Positions 1 through 10,776 of a stretch of DNA of 64,000 nucleotides are shown in pieces (positions within the stretch are counted from its first letter, which is position 1; the number at the start of each line of letters is the position of its first letter). The notes under the pieces are model-generated. The model saw only the letters and a list, made by a program, of their open reading frames with translations. It was not told where the DNA came from and made no database searches. The translations under genes and the position numbers were made by a program. Origin of the DNA: Ceratopteris richardii (lineage: Eukaryota > Streptophyta > Polypodiopsida > Polypodiales > Pteridaceae); the NCBI GenBank assembly GCA_020310875.1, contig CM035431.1:20786767-20850766 (forward strand). The letters are read 5' to 3'.

Positions 1-215
1 AGAGGATTGATAGTAACTTGTATGCAGAGTTTTGAGTGTTAACGTACTATGATGTAAATGTGTGAATTGGGAAAATTAAGTTATAGGGCCTCTGATTAGC
101 AGACCCCTACCACTCCTAAGAACCCAAAAGAGTTTAAACGCACCTGTGATGGCAACGCACGTTTAACAGCCTCAACTCTACGTCTTACCATCACATGCTT
201 GTCCTCAAAGCTCGT

Positions 216-233
216 TCCTCGGCAACGGCACCA
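216..233 (-). other. Primer-binding site of element I (tRNA-Asp type)
   Basis: The minus strand reads TGGTGCCGTTGCCGAGGA, which matches the complement of the 3' end of plant tRNA-Asp(GUC) with two mismatches. It is separated from the LTR by the 8-nt spacer CCAAATTT, as in element A. A GATG/GTAAGA splice-donor consensus follows at 192-183. Confidence 0.85.
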
Positions 234-241
234 AAATTTGG

Positions 242-875
242 TGTAGCTCAATGATGAGTAGCACCTCCTTTAATGTCAATCCGGGAAGACGTGAGGATGG
301 TATGATGATCTCGAGCACGTGAAGGCATAAGTGCGTGAGTGAGAAGCACACCAACATGCACACACATACACACACACGTGCACACACGGCAAGACAAAGA
401 GAAAGACAATGGAGTTCTTTTAGATTACTTCCAAAATGCTCATACAAGTTCAAATCTATTACAAGCTACCCTCAAAAATGAGCTCTCTAGCTCTATTTAT
501 AGTTTTTGACTAGCTTTTGGCCCTGTCCAGACCTAGTGTCTAGCCTAGTTAAAAATTAGGTTCTAGGGCCTAATTGGAGGCTCAAACGGAGTCTAAAAAT
601 CATGAAAATCGGTACGATGATACTTCTAATACTCCTCAAGCTCGAGGACTCCTCGGCTTGCACAAAATGGAGTTACAAAAAGGTAAAATGGTATGTACAA
701 TGATTTGTACTGATGAGAATCACTGTTATGAAGATGTTGTTTTGGAAAAATTTGAATGGCCTACTTGCCAGATCTTCGGTGACTACTTAGTCTGCTTGTG
801 CCTTCTCTCCGCTCTGGCTCCCTTCTTTGGCTTCCTTGTCTTGTGAGTCCTTCGGTGCCTTGACTGCTGGCAACA
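242..875 (-). repeat. 5' LTR of element I (634 bp)
   Basis: The LTR starts TGTTGCC (minus strand, at 875) and ends GAGCTACA at 242, giving TG...CA termini. It shares with the LTRs of A, D and J a TATA-type core (on the plus strand a TTTATAG run near 497), a palindromic GAGGACTCCTC block and a CA/GT-rich stretch at 356-391. Position and termini come from comparison with element A, whose boundaries are fixed by a target duplication. Confidence 0.85.
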
Positions 876-1744
876 GTCAAGTTAAAATCTTAGGTCATAT
901 TGTTTCTAAGAACGGAATATCTACAGATGAGGATAAAGTAAGAGCCATAGCGGAGTTGCCAAGGCCAAGGAATGTTAAAGAGGTACAAGCCTTTATGGGC
1001 CATTGGGGATATTACAACAGATTTATCCACATGTATGCAATCATAGCTAAACCTCTTTACGCCTTGCTCACAAATTTTGAGTGGAACGATGAATGTGAAA
1101 ATTCCTTCAATGAACTGAAGAGAAGTTTGTGCACAACACCAATATTGACCACTCCTGATTGGAATAAACCATTCCACGTCCATGTAGATGCATCCAATCA
1201 TGCAATAGGATGTGTGCTAGCACAATCCATAGGTGAAGGAAATTTAGATTTACCCATAGCATACACTAGCAGACAACTCACCACAGTTGAACGAAACTAT
1301 ACCACAACTGAGCGAGAGGGCTTAGGCATGGTATACACTGTAAAGAAGTTCAGACACTATCTATTGGCCAACAAGTTAAATTTTTTCACTAATCATCAAG
1401 CTTTATTATATTTGGTCAACAAGCCTTGCAATACAAGATGCTTAATAAGATGGTTCCTCTTACTAATGGAATACGATTTTGAAGTTGTTGTCAAGAAAGG
1501 TAGGACCCACCTGAGAGTGAATCACCTTTCTCGCATCACTTCAAGAGAGTCACCGCAAGGAGTGTCGGATGAGATGCTCGATGCTTATGTGTTCAATTTA
1601 GAAGTTGTTCCTAAATGGGCAAATAAGTTGGTACCTGTCCTAACCTTTGGACCTGCAAATAAGAATGTGAAAACAAACAAAGAAGAAATTGTAAAATCAC
1701 AAAATATCAAATATTGGCAGGAAGCATGCACACACAAGATATAG
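876..1744 (+). pseudogene. D pol remnant: RT C-terminus and RNase H
   Basis: The frame opens with K-I-L-G-H-I-V-S-K-N-G, the RT thumb/connection segment also seen in A, and runs through the RNase H region (HVHVDASNHAIGCVLAQ, then TTEREGLGMVY). It stays open until a frameshift near 1706 relative to A, then reaches a TAG at 1742. The first 16 or so residues of the longest open frame (827-875) come from the element I LTR and are not part of the gene. RNase H removes the RNA strand during reverse transcription. Identity is clear by line-by-line match to A; the catalytic RT YxDD motif lies outside the window. Confidence 0.9.
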
Positions 1745-3272
1745 ATGGTGTACTATCCTTTTGTGTTGAGGATGATGAACATAGTAGTTGGTTGCAACAA
1801 GCCCATGAAGGATTGCTAGGAAATCACTATTCTAAACAATGAACAATGTAGAATTTGAAATGTTTAGGAGTGTATTGGCCTAGCATGGACAAAGAAATAC
1901 ATGAGTGGATTAAGAATTGTCGATTGTGCCAGGAAATACCCCTAGTGGAGCATGTGACTCTTTATCACATATCGTTAATTCCCGATTGGAGTGCTCCATT
2001 GGTAGAATTTATGAGATCGGGAACATTACCCAAAGAGGCTAGTCTAGCAAGAAGATGAAGCATGGAGCAAGAGGCTCAGGACTATGCATTAGTTGGAGAA
2101 AACTTATATCAAAGAGGCAAAGATGGTTACTTAAGATTGTGCGTTCATGAATCAGGTTATTTGAAAGTCTTAGAAACTGCCCATAGCGGTGTTTCAGGTG
2201 GACACTTTGGCCTTGACAGAGCAATCAAGACCATTCTATTCTCAGGACTTTGGTGGCCCACTCTTCATATGGATGCACATGCCTATGTGAAGAAATTCGA
2301 CACATGCCAACGTGCCCAGTATCAGATCCGTAAAGACGAGACACCTTTGAGGCCAATGATGGGAGGCCGTGCATTCTCCAAGTGGGACATAGACTTTGTA
2401 GGTCCTATTAACCCCCCAGCTAGAAACTCCCATGCAGAGTACATTATTGTAGCCAGAGATAACCTCACAAAGTGGGCAGAAGTAAAAGCCACGACAAAGA
2501 ATGATGCTCAAACGATGGCTAAGTTCTTATTTGAGAATGTGTTCGTGAGATATAGACTACCAATAGAGATAGTGCGCGATAGAGGCACACACTTCTTGAA
2601 TGGAGTCATTGAAAATATTCTCCAAGGATTCTTGATGATACATAAGAAGTATCCCCCTATCATCCACAAGCTAATGGACAAGCTGAGAGCACAAACAAGA
2701 TTCTATGTAATGTCTTGACTAAATTGGTAAATAATAAACGCTCTAATTGGGACAAACAACTTCATCATGTTGTTTGGGCTTACCCAGTTGCCTACAAAAT
2801 GGTACTCAATGCCACCCCTTTTCATATGGTTTTTGGCCAAAACATTGTGCTACCATTAGACTTCTTAATCCCAGCTTTAAAAGTAGCACAAGAGCATGAG
2901 TGGAATGGACATGAATTTTCCTCCAATATCTTTGATCTAGAACGTTTAGGTGAGACGAGGCTACGAGTGGCTACAGGCATCTATGTTGCAAAGAAAAGAG
3001 AAAAGGCTTATTTTGATGCACACATCAAGGATAAAGGATTGAAAGATGCGGACCTAATGTTGGTTTATACACTAAAGCAACATGCCTGTAAATTGGGAAA
3101 AAGAGGATATGGACCCATGATCATTAATAGAATTTGCACTAGTGGTGCGGTTCAATTAGCCACTCTAGAAGGTGACATCTTGCCAAACTATATTAGTGGA
3201 TGCCGAGTCAAGCGATATGAAGAACATCTTACAAAGGATATGTTACGCAAACTCAACATGACTAAGAAGTGA
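1745..3272 (+). pseudogene. D pol remnant: zinc fingers and integrase
   Basis: Three short open stretches (1855-2058, 2062-2718, 2715-3272) cover the tandem HHCC fingers, the integrase core and its C-terminal region. The first finger keeps its C-x2-C (CRLCQE). The second has lost its first Cys (KKFDTCQ, where A has KKCDTCQ). The core keeps W-D-I-D-F and D-R-G-T-H-F-L, but the region of the catalytic Glu is frameshifted near 2650-2715. The GPY-like segment (YGPMIINR) and the junction toward the second protease are recognisable. Integrase joins the cDNA to host DNA; this copy cannot encode an active one. Confidence 0.88.
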
Positions 3273-4560
3273 AAAGAAGAAGAGTTGAGAGTTAGAGAAG
3301 GGCTAGAGAGCGCATCTGGCGAAATAAGTTAAGGCGACTAGGTCTAGATGTCAACTTGAAAGCCCCAAAATATCACATGGACATGTGCAAAAAATCGGGC
3401 ATAATTACTTCTCGAATAATCCACCAACGTCCCTTTATGACCATAGAGGTAGGACAAGGAAAGAATGTAAGGAATGTGTGGATTGACTCAGGTGCAGCAA
3501 CTAGTGCAGTTAGACTTTCATACTGCGAAGCCCTGCAATTGGACATCAATCCCATAGAAGCCTATCTCATAGGGTTGGGAGGTGTGGAAACCCCTTGTTT
3601 GGGTGAGGTGGAGCTTCCTAACTACCTTCATGATGTCCCAATGACAGTCAAAATTTTGGTGTGTGAAGATGAGGAACTTACGGAACCACTTGTCTTGGGT
3701 CAAGACTGGATCTATGACATGCAGAAAACTTAAACCTAAGAAATCAACTTCTTCAAGTTTGGATACATGACCAATGCATTACAATAGATTTAGAGAACGT
3801 CATGCTCACAAATCCAGGTATCACACATTCTCTTAGTTCTTCTAAGACTAATCTTATAGAAGAAGATGTTGTATGTGTCAAAAACTCTATGATGCGAAAG
3901 GAGTCAATCATGGAAAAACATGCTCGAAGGCGAGTGGATCTCTCTTCTTCTTCAAAGACTAATGCATCCACGATAGTTCCACCACAAAGGCAAGCACAAC
4001 AATTCATGATAATTGCTATAGCAAATAGAAAGACACCATTCAACAGGAAAGCAGTTTTAGGCATGAAGCAGATCTAGGTACAAAAAGGAGGACAACCACT
4101 AGCCTTGCCCCCACAATTCCCATCCAAGCAAGCCAACGAGGATAGAAGACGAACAAAGAAGCTAGAACAAGCTCAACCACAAGGTATTTGACAAATTTGG
4201 GTGCCTAAAGAATTTGCTGCAGCTCAACAAGGCCAATTACAAATATGGGTACCCAAGAAGCTCTCACATACATAACAACCTATGCTCTCCCACATGAGAA
4301 AAGTCTCAACAAAGAAACCAAGGGAGGCAAGGGTCAAAACCCAACATCAAGACTAAAAGCATACCAACTCACCTCTTCAACAAGAGTCAGAAGACCAGCA
4401 ACAATGGTATGAGTATGGAAGCCAAAAGCAGTAGTAGCCCCTGCAAAACCAAAGAACCAACCATGTGGGATACAACAATTAAGAAACCATCTAAAGATGA
4501 AGAAACCCAAGGTGATCTCTACGCAGCTGAACATGGTTCTCAAATGGATCCCTATAAGGA
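3273..4560 (+). pseudogene. D second protease-like domain and W-V-P-K tail
   Basis: After a TGA at 3270, an open stretch at 3356-3733 encodes a retropepsin-like fold: WIDSGAATSAVR, about 70 residues, then LVLGQDW. The spacing is that of the post-integrase domain in A and B. Downstream (about 3800-4560) frames carry remnants of the tail, including QIWVPK-type repeats near 4190 and 4245. The codon matching the in-frame TAG of A (34435) is AAG here, so the tail was once continuous with pol. Conservation of DSGA and LGQDW in a decayed copy suggests earlier selection on this domain. Confidence 0.85.
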
Positions 4561-5958
4561 GGAATGATCACTTGTCATCTCAAGGTCCCATGGACACCTC
4601 TAAGTATAGCTTGCATCAACAATCCCCAAGTAACATCAGAAGCCTCGACATGCAACAACCATGTGCCTTTGGCATAACCTTGTCTTTTGCACCATTCAGG
4701 TCATGCATTTCCAAAGTATGCATTAATATAGGGCCACATTACACGGTCGTGCATAGAAACATTTAAGAGCCCCATGCACAAGTGCACATTGACATATGTC
4801 AACTATTTTTTCAGATACTAACATCTGTCTTCTTGTTTCCTACCTTTGTTCCTCTAAAAAAAAACCAAACAAAGAGAAAAGAAAGAAAGAGAGAGAGCGA
4901 GAGCTTGTTCCTGGGTTTGGCTCATGGGACATGAATGATTCATGCTTAGTTGAAGGTGGAATCATTGATGATTGGGCATTTATCAGTTTGGATAGAACTG
5001 TGCCTCGGCTAGCAGTTGATATTATGGCTACCTTATCTGGTAGATGTCCAACACTTGGCATGAACGTAGCATCCACACCTCTTGTTTCCCCTTACCATGG
5101 TAGGAGGAGAGCGCTTGCAAGACCGCAACTTGAGAGATGCTTAACTACTATATGTACGAGAGCATCCAACGAGATATCTACAAGGGATAATTCTGGTACC
5201 CTGCAAATCCTTGAATATAAAGAAATTCAATTCTTAGTATTTGGAAAATGTTGCTTTGAAGAGAGGAGATAGGACTAGACACTCATGTAATTTCATCAGT
5301 GGACCATCAACACTGACATTCGTCACCAATGAAAGACTAGCTGATGGTCCATAACAATGTCGGGTGTACAACACAAAGAGATAAACATCGATCGACCATT
5401 CACCATGGTAAGAATCCTTACTTTGGCAACACCATAACCATGATAGATTAGGAAACCTCTTTGTCAGCATGCCCTTGAGCACTTAGCTCAAGACCTCCAA
5501 TTTTTGCACCATACTTCTTCCAATGCATTTTCCAAATATGCATGCATAGGGCCACATTACAAGGCCGTGCACAAGGCCCATACTTTCTTCAACTTATGCA
5601 CTAACACACTAACCCACTAGGTTACAAGTAATTGGCATATCATCTTTGAAAGATCCAAAGAACATCAAGGTTACAGCAACAATAGCAATGAAGAAATCCA
5701 CCATCGATAGCTATTGCAAACCAACATGGACAACCTCTTTTGGGCACCTAAAAATTTTTGAAAGCTCATAAAATGTATATTCATGCAAGAATCTAAGGAT
5801 CCAATACATACCAAGGGACTACAACTTGCAAGGCTTGTAGTGACAAATCAAGAACCCGACAACCAACCTTGCCACATTTGGAAGCTAGAAAGCTCTTGTT
5901 CATATAGAATGGACACTACCTCTCAAAACACTACTTGGAACAAACACTACAACAAGGG
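4561..5958 (+). other. D 3' non-coding region with a direct repeat
   Basis: No gene seen. Two related blocks of about 55 bp, both with TATGCAT followed by TAGGGCCACATTACA and then CGTGCA, lie at about 4700-4757 and 5518-5575. The same pair occurs in A. A purine-rich run (about 4858-4905) corresponds to the poly-A/GA tract of A at 35256-35293. Open frames here (for example 4796-5272) have no recognisable content. Confidence 0.7.
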
Positions 5959-5992
5959 TCTCTCAGGGATGACAGACTCGAGAGGGGGGGAG
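5959..5992 (+). promoter_or_regulatory. D hairpin remnant and polypurine tract
   Basis: TCTCTCAGGGATGACAGA (5959-5976) is a mutated version of the perfect hairpin found at this place in A and B. The purine tract GAGAGGGGGGGAG (5980-5992), which primes plus-strand DNA synthesis, follows and abuts the LTR. Confidence 0.85.
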
Positions 5993-6617
5993 TGTTGGAA
6001 CTCAAGGTCAATCACAAGTATGGAAGCACACCAGAAAGGTGGACACACACAAGAAGAAGGAGCAAGTAGGGAGCTCCAGGAAGTGTATGTCAAATTTTCA
6101 GAAGAATCCCCTACAAAAACAGTGATTTTCATCACTAAAAGCCATTATAAATACCATTTCATATTCTTGTAACTCCATTTTGTTCAAGCCAAGGAGTTGT
6201 TGAGCTTGACAAGTATTAGAAGCATCATCCTAAAAATTTTCATAATTTTTAGAGTCCGTTTGAGCCCTCAAATAAGCCTTGGAACCTAATTTTTAACTAG
6301 GCCAGATACTAAGTCTGGAGAGGGCCAAAACTAGTCCAAAAACTATAAAAAAAGCTAGAGAGCTCATTTTTGGGGTTAGCTTGTTAGAGAGTTAGCTTGT
6401 TGTAGATTTGAGCTTTTGTAAGAGAACTCTTGTGTAATCTAAGCTCTCCATTGTTCCTCTCTTTGATCTTACCTTGTGCGCGTGTGTGTGTATGTGTGTG
6501 CATGTTTGTGTTCTTCACTCACGCACTTGTGCCTTCACTTGCTCATGGTCTTCGTACCAGCCCTCATGTCTCCATGGATTGACAAGTAAAGGAGGTGGCG
6601 CTTACGCTTGAGCTACA
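5993..6617 (+). repeat. 3' LTR of element D (625 bp)
   Basis: Starts TGTTGGAACTC directly after the polypurine tract and ends GAGCTACA. It aligns with the LTR of A over most of its length, including the TATA-like CTATAAAA (about 6341-6348) and a GT-rich tract (6478-6515). The palindromic block near 6190 has decayed. Confidence 0.92.
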
Positions 6618-6743
6618 GCTCTCGTACATGCAGTCATTAAGCATCTGCGGACCTTCAAGCTCTTCCCTCCTACCATGGTAAGGGGGAACAATCATGTGGA
6701 TGCCATGTTCATGCCAAGTTCTTGACATCTACCAGATAAGGCA

Positions 6744-6843
6744 GCAATTATATCATCTTCTAACCAAAACACACTTCTATCAAAATTGATAAAGCAATTA
6801 TATCATCTTCTAACCAAAACACACTTCTATCAAAATTGATAAA
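6744..6843. repeat. Tandem duplication, 2 x 50 bp
   Basis: The unit beginning GCAATTATATCATCTTC and ending ATTGATAAA occurs twice in direct succession (6744-6793 and 6794-6843) with no difference that I can see. It lies in the 3' non-coding region of J. Confidence 0.9.
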
Positions 6844-7305
6844 TGCCCAATGATCAACGGTTCCACCTTCAATGAAGCATGACTTAGTCATGTTTGAAGA
6901 TCCACAGATGGGAACAAGCTCTCTCTCTCTCTCTCTTTTGTGATAGAGGTACATAATGAAAATGTAATGATGTAATGGAATGACATGTACAATAGATGAA
7001 TGCAATTCATCTATTCTTAGTCCATGTGCATGAGTGGAGACTAAGGGTGCATGTCATGCATACTCTAAAAAATGCATACAAAAAGCAATGGTGCAAAAAT
7101 GGATAGATCTTCCGCAAAGTGCTCAAGGGTGAGATGATGATGAGGCTTCCTCCAAATGTCCAACTACAAGAACCTTTTCTTTCCCATCAACCATTTGAAA
7201 TGGATGATATCTTTGTCCACCAACCTAACAAAAAGAAAATAAAAAGTGAATTTTAACAATGTATGAACATGTGCCCTCTTTCAACCTGGGTTAAACTTAG
7301 TGTGC

Positions 7306-7632
7306 CTAATTCTTGGCCTTTGGATGAGGCCCTATTTGCATGCATTCTTGGTGTGCATCTTGAACATATGCTGTGCATTGGGCAAGGTTGGGATTGACAC
7401 CCATGGAGGCCGCACGAAGAGGTTCTAGGCCGCCTATATGTCTTGCATTGCTTGTCTCTGCCTTGAAGTTTCTCTTAAGATCTTGTTGGAGTTTTGGCTT
7501 GATTGCTTCAGATGCTTTGGTTAGAAGTGGTCTCTCTTGAAGATAAGGCATGGTGGGACTAGACCATGGATTATGGATTTTTTTGTGAGAGAATTGATTT
7601 TGTGCAAGGGCTTTCTTTGGTACCCATATCAT
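7306..7632 (-). pseudogene. J remnant of the pol C-terminal tail
   Basis: A 108-codon minus-strand frame begins M-I-W-V-P-K-K, the repeated motif of the A/B tail, and then becomes basic and Gln-rich without further clear copies. Its place between leader and 3' non-coding region shows that the rest of pol has been deleted. No catalytic domain is present. The identification rests on one motif plus position, so it is moderate. Confidence 0.6.
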
Positions 7633-7769
7633 AGTGCGATTTGGTTAGGCTCTAAGTAATTTCTTGGCCACTCAAATTTGCTTGACATTACAAGAAAAAT
7701 GTGATTTATGTTTCTTGATGTAAGGGTAAGGGTCTTTTGGGCCTTCTATGTGAGTTTTTGGGAAAACGC

Positions 7770-8035
7770 ATCTTTACATGGGGTTTTTGGCTGAAAAATC
7801 GTGATTTGTGAAAAATTGCAATTTTGAGCCAACTAAAAATCGTGTTTTTGGCTGAAAATCATGATTTGTGAACATTGTCATTTTGAGCCAACTTTTTCTA
7901 AAAATCAAGTCTCCATGACATCTAGAGAATCGCGTTTTGTGTGACTTAGGCGGGAACGGAAAACCGTATTTTTTTGAAAAAAAATAAATTTTATGAAAAT
8001 CACAATTTTCAATCAGAATCACATTTTTTTTGCAG
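7770..8035 (-). repeat. J leader array, decayed
   Basis: The minus strand repeats blocks such as AAATCACGATTTTTCAGCC and GGCTCAAAATTGCAATTTTT. These align with the leader array of A, but most TCGCGA cores have become TTGCAA, TGACAA or ATCATGAT. Loss of CpG sites is what long-term cytosine methylation would produce. Confidence 0.75.
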
Positions 8036-8381
8036 GAAATTCAAATTTATGAGCGTCGAGCAATGGCGAGCTCCATATGTGTAGAAAATCATAAAAAAAC
8101 ACAAGCCTTTGCTCTCCCTTGGACTTATTAACTCCTTCTCACACAATAATGCATGAAAAGTGGTATGAAAATGGTAAAAATGCACTAAAAAGCAAGAAAT
8201 TTCTTTGAAGATTAAGATGTATGAAGATGGTGATAATGTTGATCATGAAGCTGAAGAAGAAAAATAAAAAAAATAACAGAAAATAACTATTTCTGTACCT
8301 TGCAATGTCAGAAATCTACGATCTTACCATCAGAATGCTCATCCTCGAAGCTCTCTCGCCAACAACGGCACCAAAATTTGG
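8036..8381 (-). other. J leader, splice donor and primer-binding site
   Basis: PBS TGGTGCCGTTGTTGGCGA (minus strand, 8373-8356) lies 8 nt from the LTR (spacer CCAAATTT). A GATG/GTAAGA donor consensus follows at 8331-8322. The rest is A/T-rich leader without a gene. Confidence 0.8.
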
Positions 8382-9004
8382 TGTAGCTCAAGCGTAAGCA
8401 CCACCTCCTTCTCTTGTCAATCCACGGAGACATGAGGATTGGTATGAAGACCATGAGCAAGTGAAGGCACAAGTGTGTGAGTGAAAGCACTCAAGTATGC
8501 ATACACATACACACACACCCGCACACAGTAAGAGCAAAAAGAGGAACAATGGAAAGCTTCTATTACAAAAAAACTCTCTTACAAAGCCTCAAAATCTAAC
8601 AAGCCAACTCTCTAATAAGCTAACCTCAAAAATGAGTTCTCTAGCTCTTTTTATAGCTTTTTGAGTAGTTTTGGCAATGTCGAGACTTAGTGTTCGGTCT
8701 AATTAAAAATTAGGTTCTAAGGCTTATTTGAGGGCTCAAACGGGGCCTACAAATTATGAAAATTGGTAGGATGATACTTCTAATACTCATCAAGCTTGAG
8801 GACTCCTCAGCTAGCACAAAATGGAGCTACAAAAAGGTGAAATGATATTTACAATGGTTTTTAGTGATGAAAATCACTATTTTATAGGGATTTCTTCTGA
8901 AAATTTGACATACACTTCTTGGAGCTCCCTATGTGCTCCTTCTTCTTGTGTGTCCAGTTCTTTGATGTGCTTTTTATACTTGTCCTTAAACTTGAGCTTC
9001 AATA
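8382..9004 (-). repeat. 5' LTR of element J (623 bp)
   Basis: Ends GAGCTACA at 8382 and starts at 9004 with TATTGAAGCTC, where A has TGTTGAAGCTC, so the terminal TG has mutated to TA. It shares the CTATAAAAAGAGCTAGAG core, the palindrome block and the GT tract with A. The next bases, GTTAC (9005-9009), are the predicted target duplication in gag of element K. Confidence 0.85.
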
Positions 9005-10121
9005 GTTACCCAAGGTACTTAAGTCCTTCTCTAATGATTCCCCTGACCAAACAGGAGGAATATCTTCATATGGACCTCCATGTTATGCAATTGTGTTGTA
9101 GCGGGTTTAATATGAAGAGGCTGTAATCCGCACCTTATTTTTGTATATCCACATTAACCACAATTCCAACAGATTATACATGGTCGCTTCTGTTGGGCAT
9201 CCACCTCTAAAGTTTGGAGGATAGGTGGTTTGGTAAGTTGGAGAGATGAAGCAACAGGTGGAGTTGAGTAATTGGGTTGTGGAGGACAAGGAAAACTAGA
9301 GTAAGATGGGGCATTAAAAGTACGCTTCATAGGAAATGTAGGTTTAACATAAAGTGGACGTTGATGTGGTTGTTGTAGACGGATTGACTTGGTTATGGAC
9401 TAGAATTCGTTTTCTGCATCTTAGGCAAACAATATAGCCTCGTTGAGGGTTGTAGGTTGTAAGGTGTGAAGCTTAGCTTGGATTCCCACCTCCAAACCAT
9501 CTTCGTATCTGCTACAGCTATCCTCTGGTACATCTTCAAGCATTCAAACAAGTAGTAAATTTTGCCAAAACCGCTTCGTGTAGGTAGTGACTGTGTCACC
9601 CTCCTTCCATGTAATGGTTGTCCATGCACGTCGAACATGTAGATGATATTGAGGAGGAAGAAAAAATCCTTCACCTTATCCCTAAAAGCCTTCCACATTG
9701 TTGGATGTGGTGTACTGTGCCATAGGACATTCCACTAGAGTTGAGCTTTTCCTACTAAATAGTTTGTAGCAAATTTGACTTTTTCATTTTTAGCATATGT
9801 TTCATTAGTATCAAAATCATCAAATTGTGACAGCCATGAAAGGACTAAAGGCCCATCCTTATGGCCATCAAACCGTAGAAACTGGTAATTTCTAACACCA
9901 ATCTTTGAATGTGTAACATCAGATTGGGCAGAAACAATAGCTTTTACTACCCTCGTAAGGTTGTCTTCTTTAGTTTGTATCTTTTGAAGGATTTCATCAC
10001 GTTGCTTGATCTCGTTCTAAGCACCTTGAAGTTCATGACGTAAGAGCTCTAGTTGTTGCTCGAGTGTTGCCTCATGTAGAGGTGAATTACCAAAATCTGC
10101 CATGGTGTCTGTAGGGTCCAT
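9005..10121 (-). pseudogene. Element K gag (Ty3/gypsy), broken
   Basis: The minus strand from ATG at 10121 reads M-D-P-T-D-T-M-A-D-F-G-N, then a coiled stretch, then a typical retrotransposon gag core (YQFLRFDGH ... WLSQF ... YLVGKAQL ... W..FRDKVKDFF). Near 9150 a CCHC-like knuckle appears as C-W-N-C ... G-Y-T-K-I-R-C, with the His changed to Tyr and a stop inside. Several stops (for example TAG at 10018-10020) break the frame. Gag forms the particle that holds the RNA. J inserted at 9004/9005 and separates the gene from its pol, which lies outside the window. Confidence 0.75.
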
Positions 10122-10776
10122 GAGTATGAAAAGAACAAAACCCTCTTGCTATAGACTTTCCTTGCTCTCAACCTTAGTTTCTTGAACCTAGTTCTCACCC
10201 AAGCAAGTTATCTGGGATCCTCAATCTAGTGTTTCCCTCTCGGGATGTACCCTAGCAAGATTTACCTTGATGTAGCCTAATAGGATGTACCCTGAGACGT
10301 GTCGTGTCATGCCGCCTCATGCCATGCGGTGCTCCCTTGCCCAAGCCTTCTTGAAAAAGTAAGAAAGAGCTGCAAGTTATGTTAAATATAAGAGGAGAGA
10401 ACTTGAGTGACAACACCAAGAGAGAGTGTAGTGGTAAAGCACTAGGTCATGGGTTCAAATCCTCCCACCTTGGTGAATCTAAAAGTTCTTATTGCCACTC
10501 ATACATTAAAATTGGTTCATGCATAGCCAATGGCTACCAACGGTCACCAAGGGAGCCTTAGAGTAAGCCGAAGGAGTAAATTTAGGTGTAAACATAGGTG
10601 TAAATGTAGGTGTAAACATAGGTTATGGTTCTCGAACTAGAACAGGAACAAAAATAGAAACAGAGACCTAAACTGGAATCGGAACTAGAACAAGAAACAG
10701 AAACCAAAATCAAAATCGGAATCCGATGGCAAAAAGAGAACAACAAAATAAGCCCCTCTGTATTGACGTGTGCAGA
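10122..10776. other. K leader region with simple repeats
   Basis: No gene seen. It holds a tRNA-like block (described separately), about 3.5 copies of a 12-bp unit TAGGTGTAAACA (10579-10624), and a loose run of AGAAAC/GGAAC-like hexamers (10633-10722). The tRNA-like block may be a SINE inserted in the leader. Confidence 0.6.
10424..10480 (+). repeat. tRNA-like block, possible SINE head
   Basis: TAGTGGTAAAGC (10429-10440) resembles a pol III A box, and GGTTCAAATCC (10452-10462) matches the B box consensus closely. The flanking CCACCTTGG could pair with CCAAG at 10416-10420. The boxes are only 23 nt apart, too close for a whole tRNA, so this is not a functional tRNA gene. A SINE head lacking the anticodon arm is the best guess. 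Confidence 0.4.

Larger units (their letters stand above)
1..875 (-). mobile_element. Element I: 5' end of an Athila/Tat-like LTR retrotransposon
   Basis: Read on the minus strand, this is a 5' LTR (242-875), a tRNA-Asp primer-binding site and about 220 bases of leader; the body lies left of the window. The LTR edge at 875 abuts GTCAA and then, directly, the plus-strand reverse transcriptase/RNase H reading frame of element D. Element I therefore inserted into D, and GTCAA (876-880) is the predicted target duplication. The second copy of the duplication is outside the window and cannot be checked here. Confidence 0.88.
876..6617 (+). mobile_element. Element D: decayed gypsy element, 3' two thirds
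   Basis: Plus-strand relative of element A, seen from the end of the reverse transcriptase to the 3' LTR. Its 5' part lies left of the window because element I inserted at 875/876. Order: RT end, RNase H, tandem zinc fingers, integrase, second protease-like domain, W-V-P-K tail, non-coding 3' region, hairpin, polypurine tract, LTR (5993-6617). Many frameshifts and stops show it is old and dead. It is useful as an independent copy for judging which features of A are conserved. Confidence 0.92.
6618..9004 (-). mobile_element. Element J: internally deleted minus-strand gypsy relative
   Basis: Reading right to left: LTR (8382-9004), primer-binding site, splice donor, leader with a decayed TCGCGA-type array, a W-V-P-K tail fragment (7632-7306), then 3' non-coding sequence (7000-6657) resembling that of D. 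Gag, protease, RT and integrase are missing between the leader and the tail. This is either a later deletion or a non-autonomous derivative. D inserted at 6617/6618, so the 3' LTR of J lies outside the window. Confidence 0.8.

Noticed and set aside
205..453. Frames with Cys/Val runs in LTRs (also 23832-24047 and 36345-36560)
   Set aside because: Translations of the GT-rich LTR tract; identical in both LTRs of A and non-coding.
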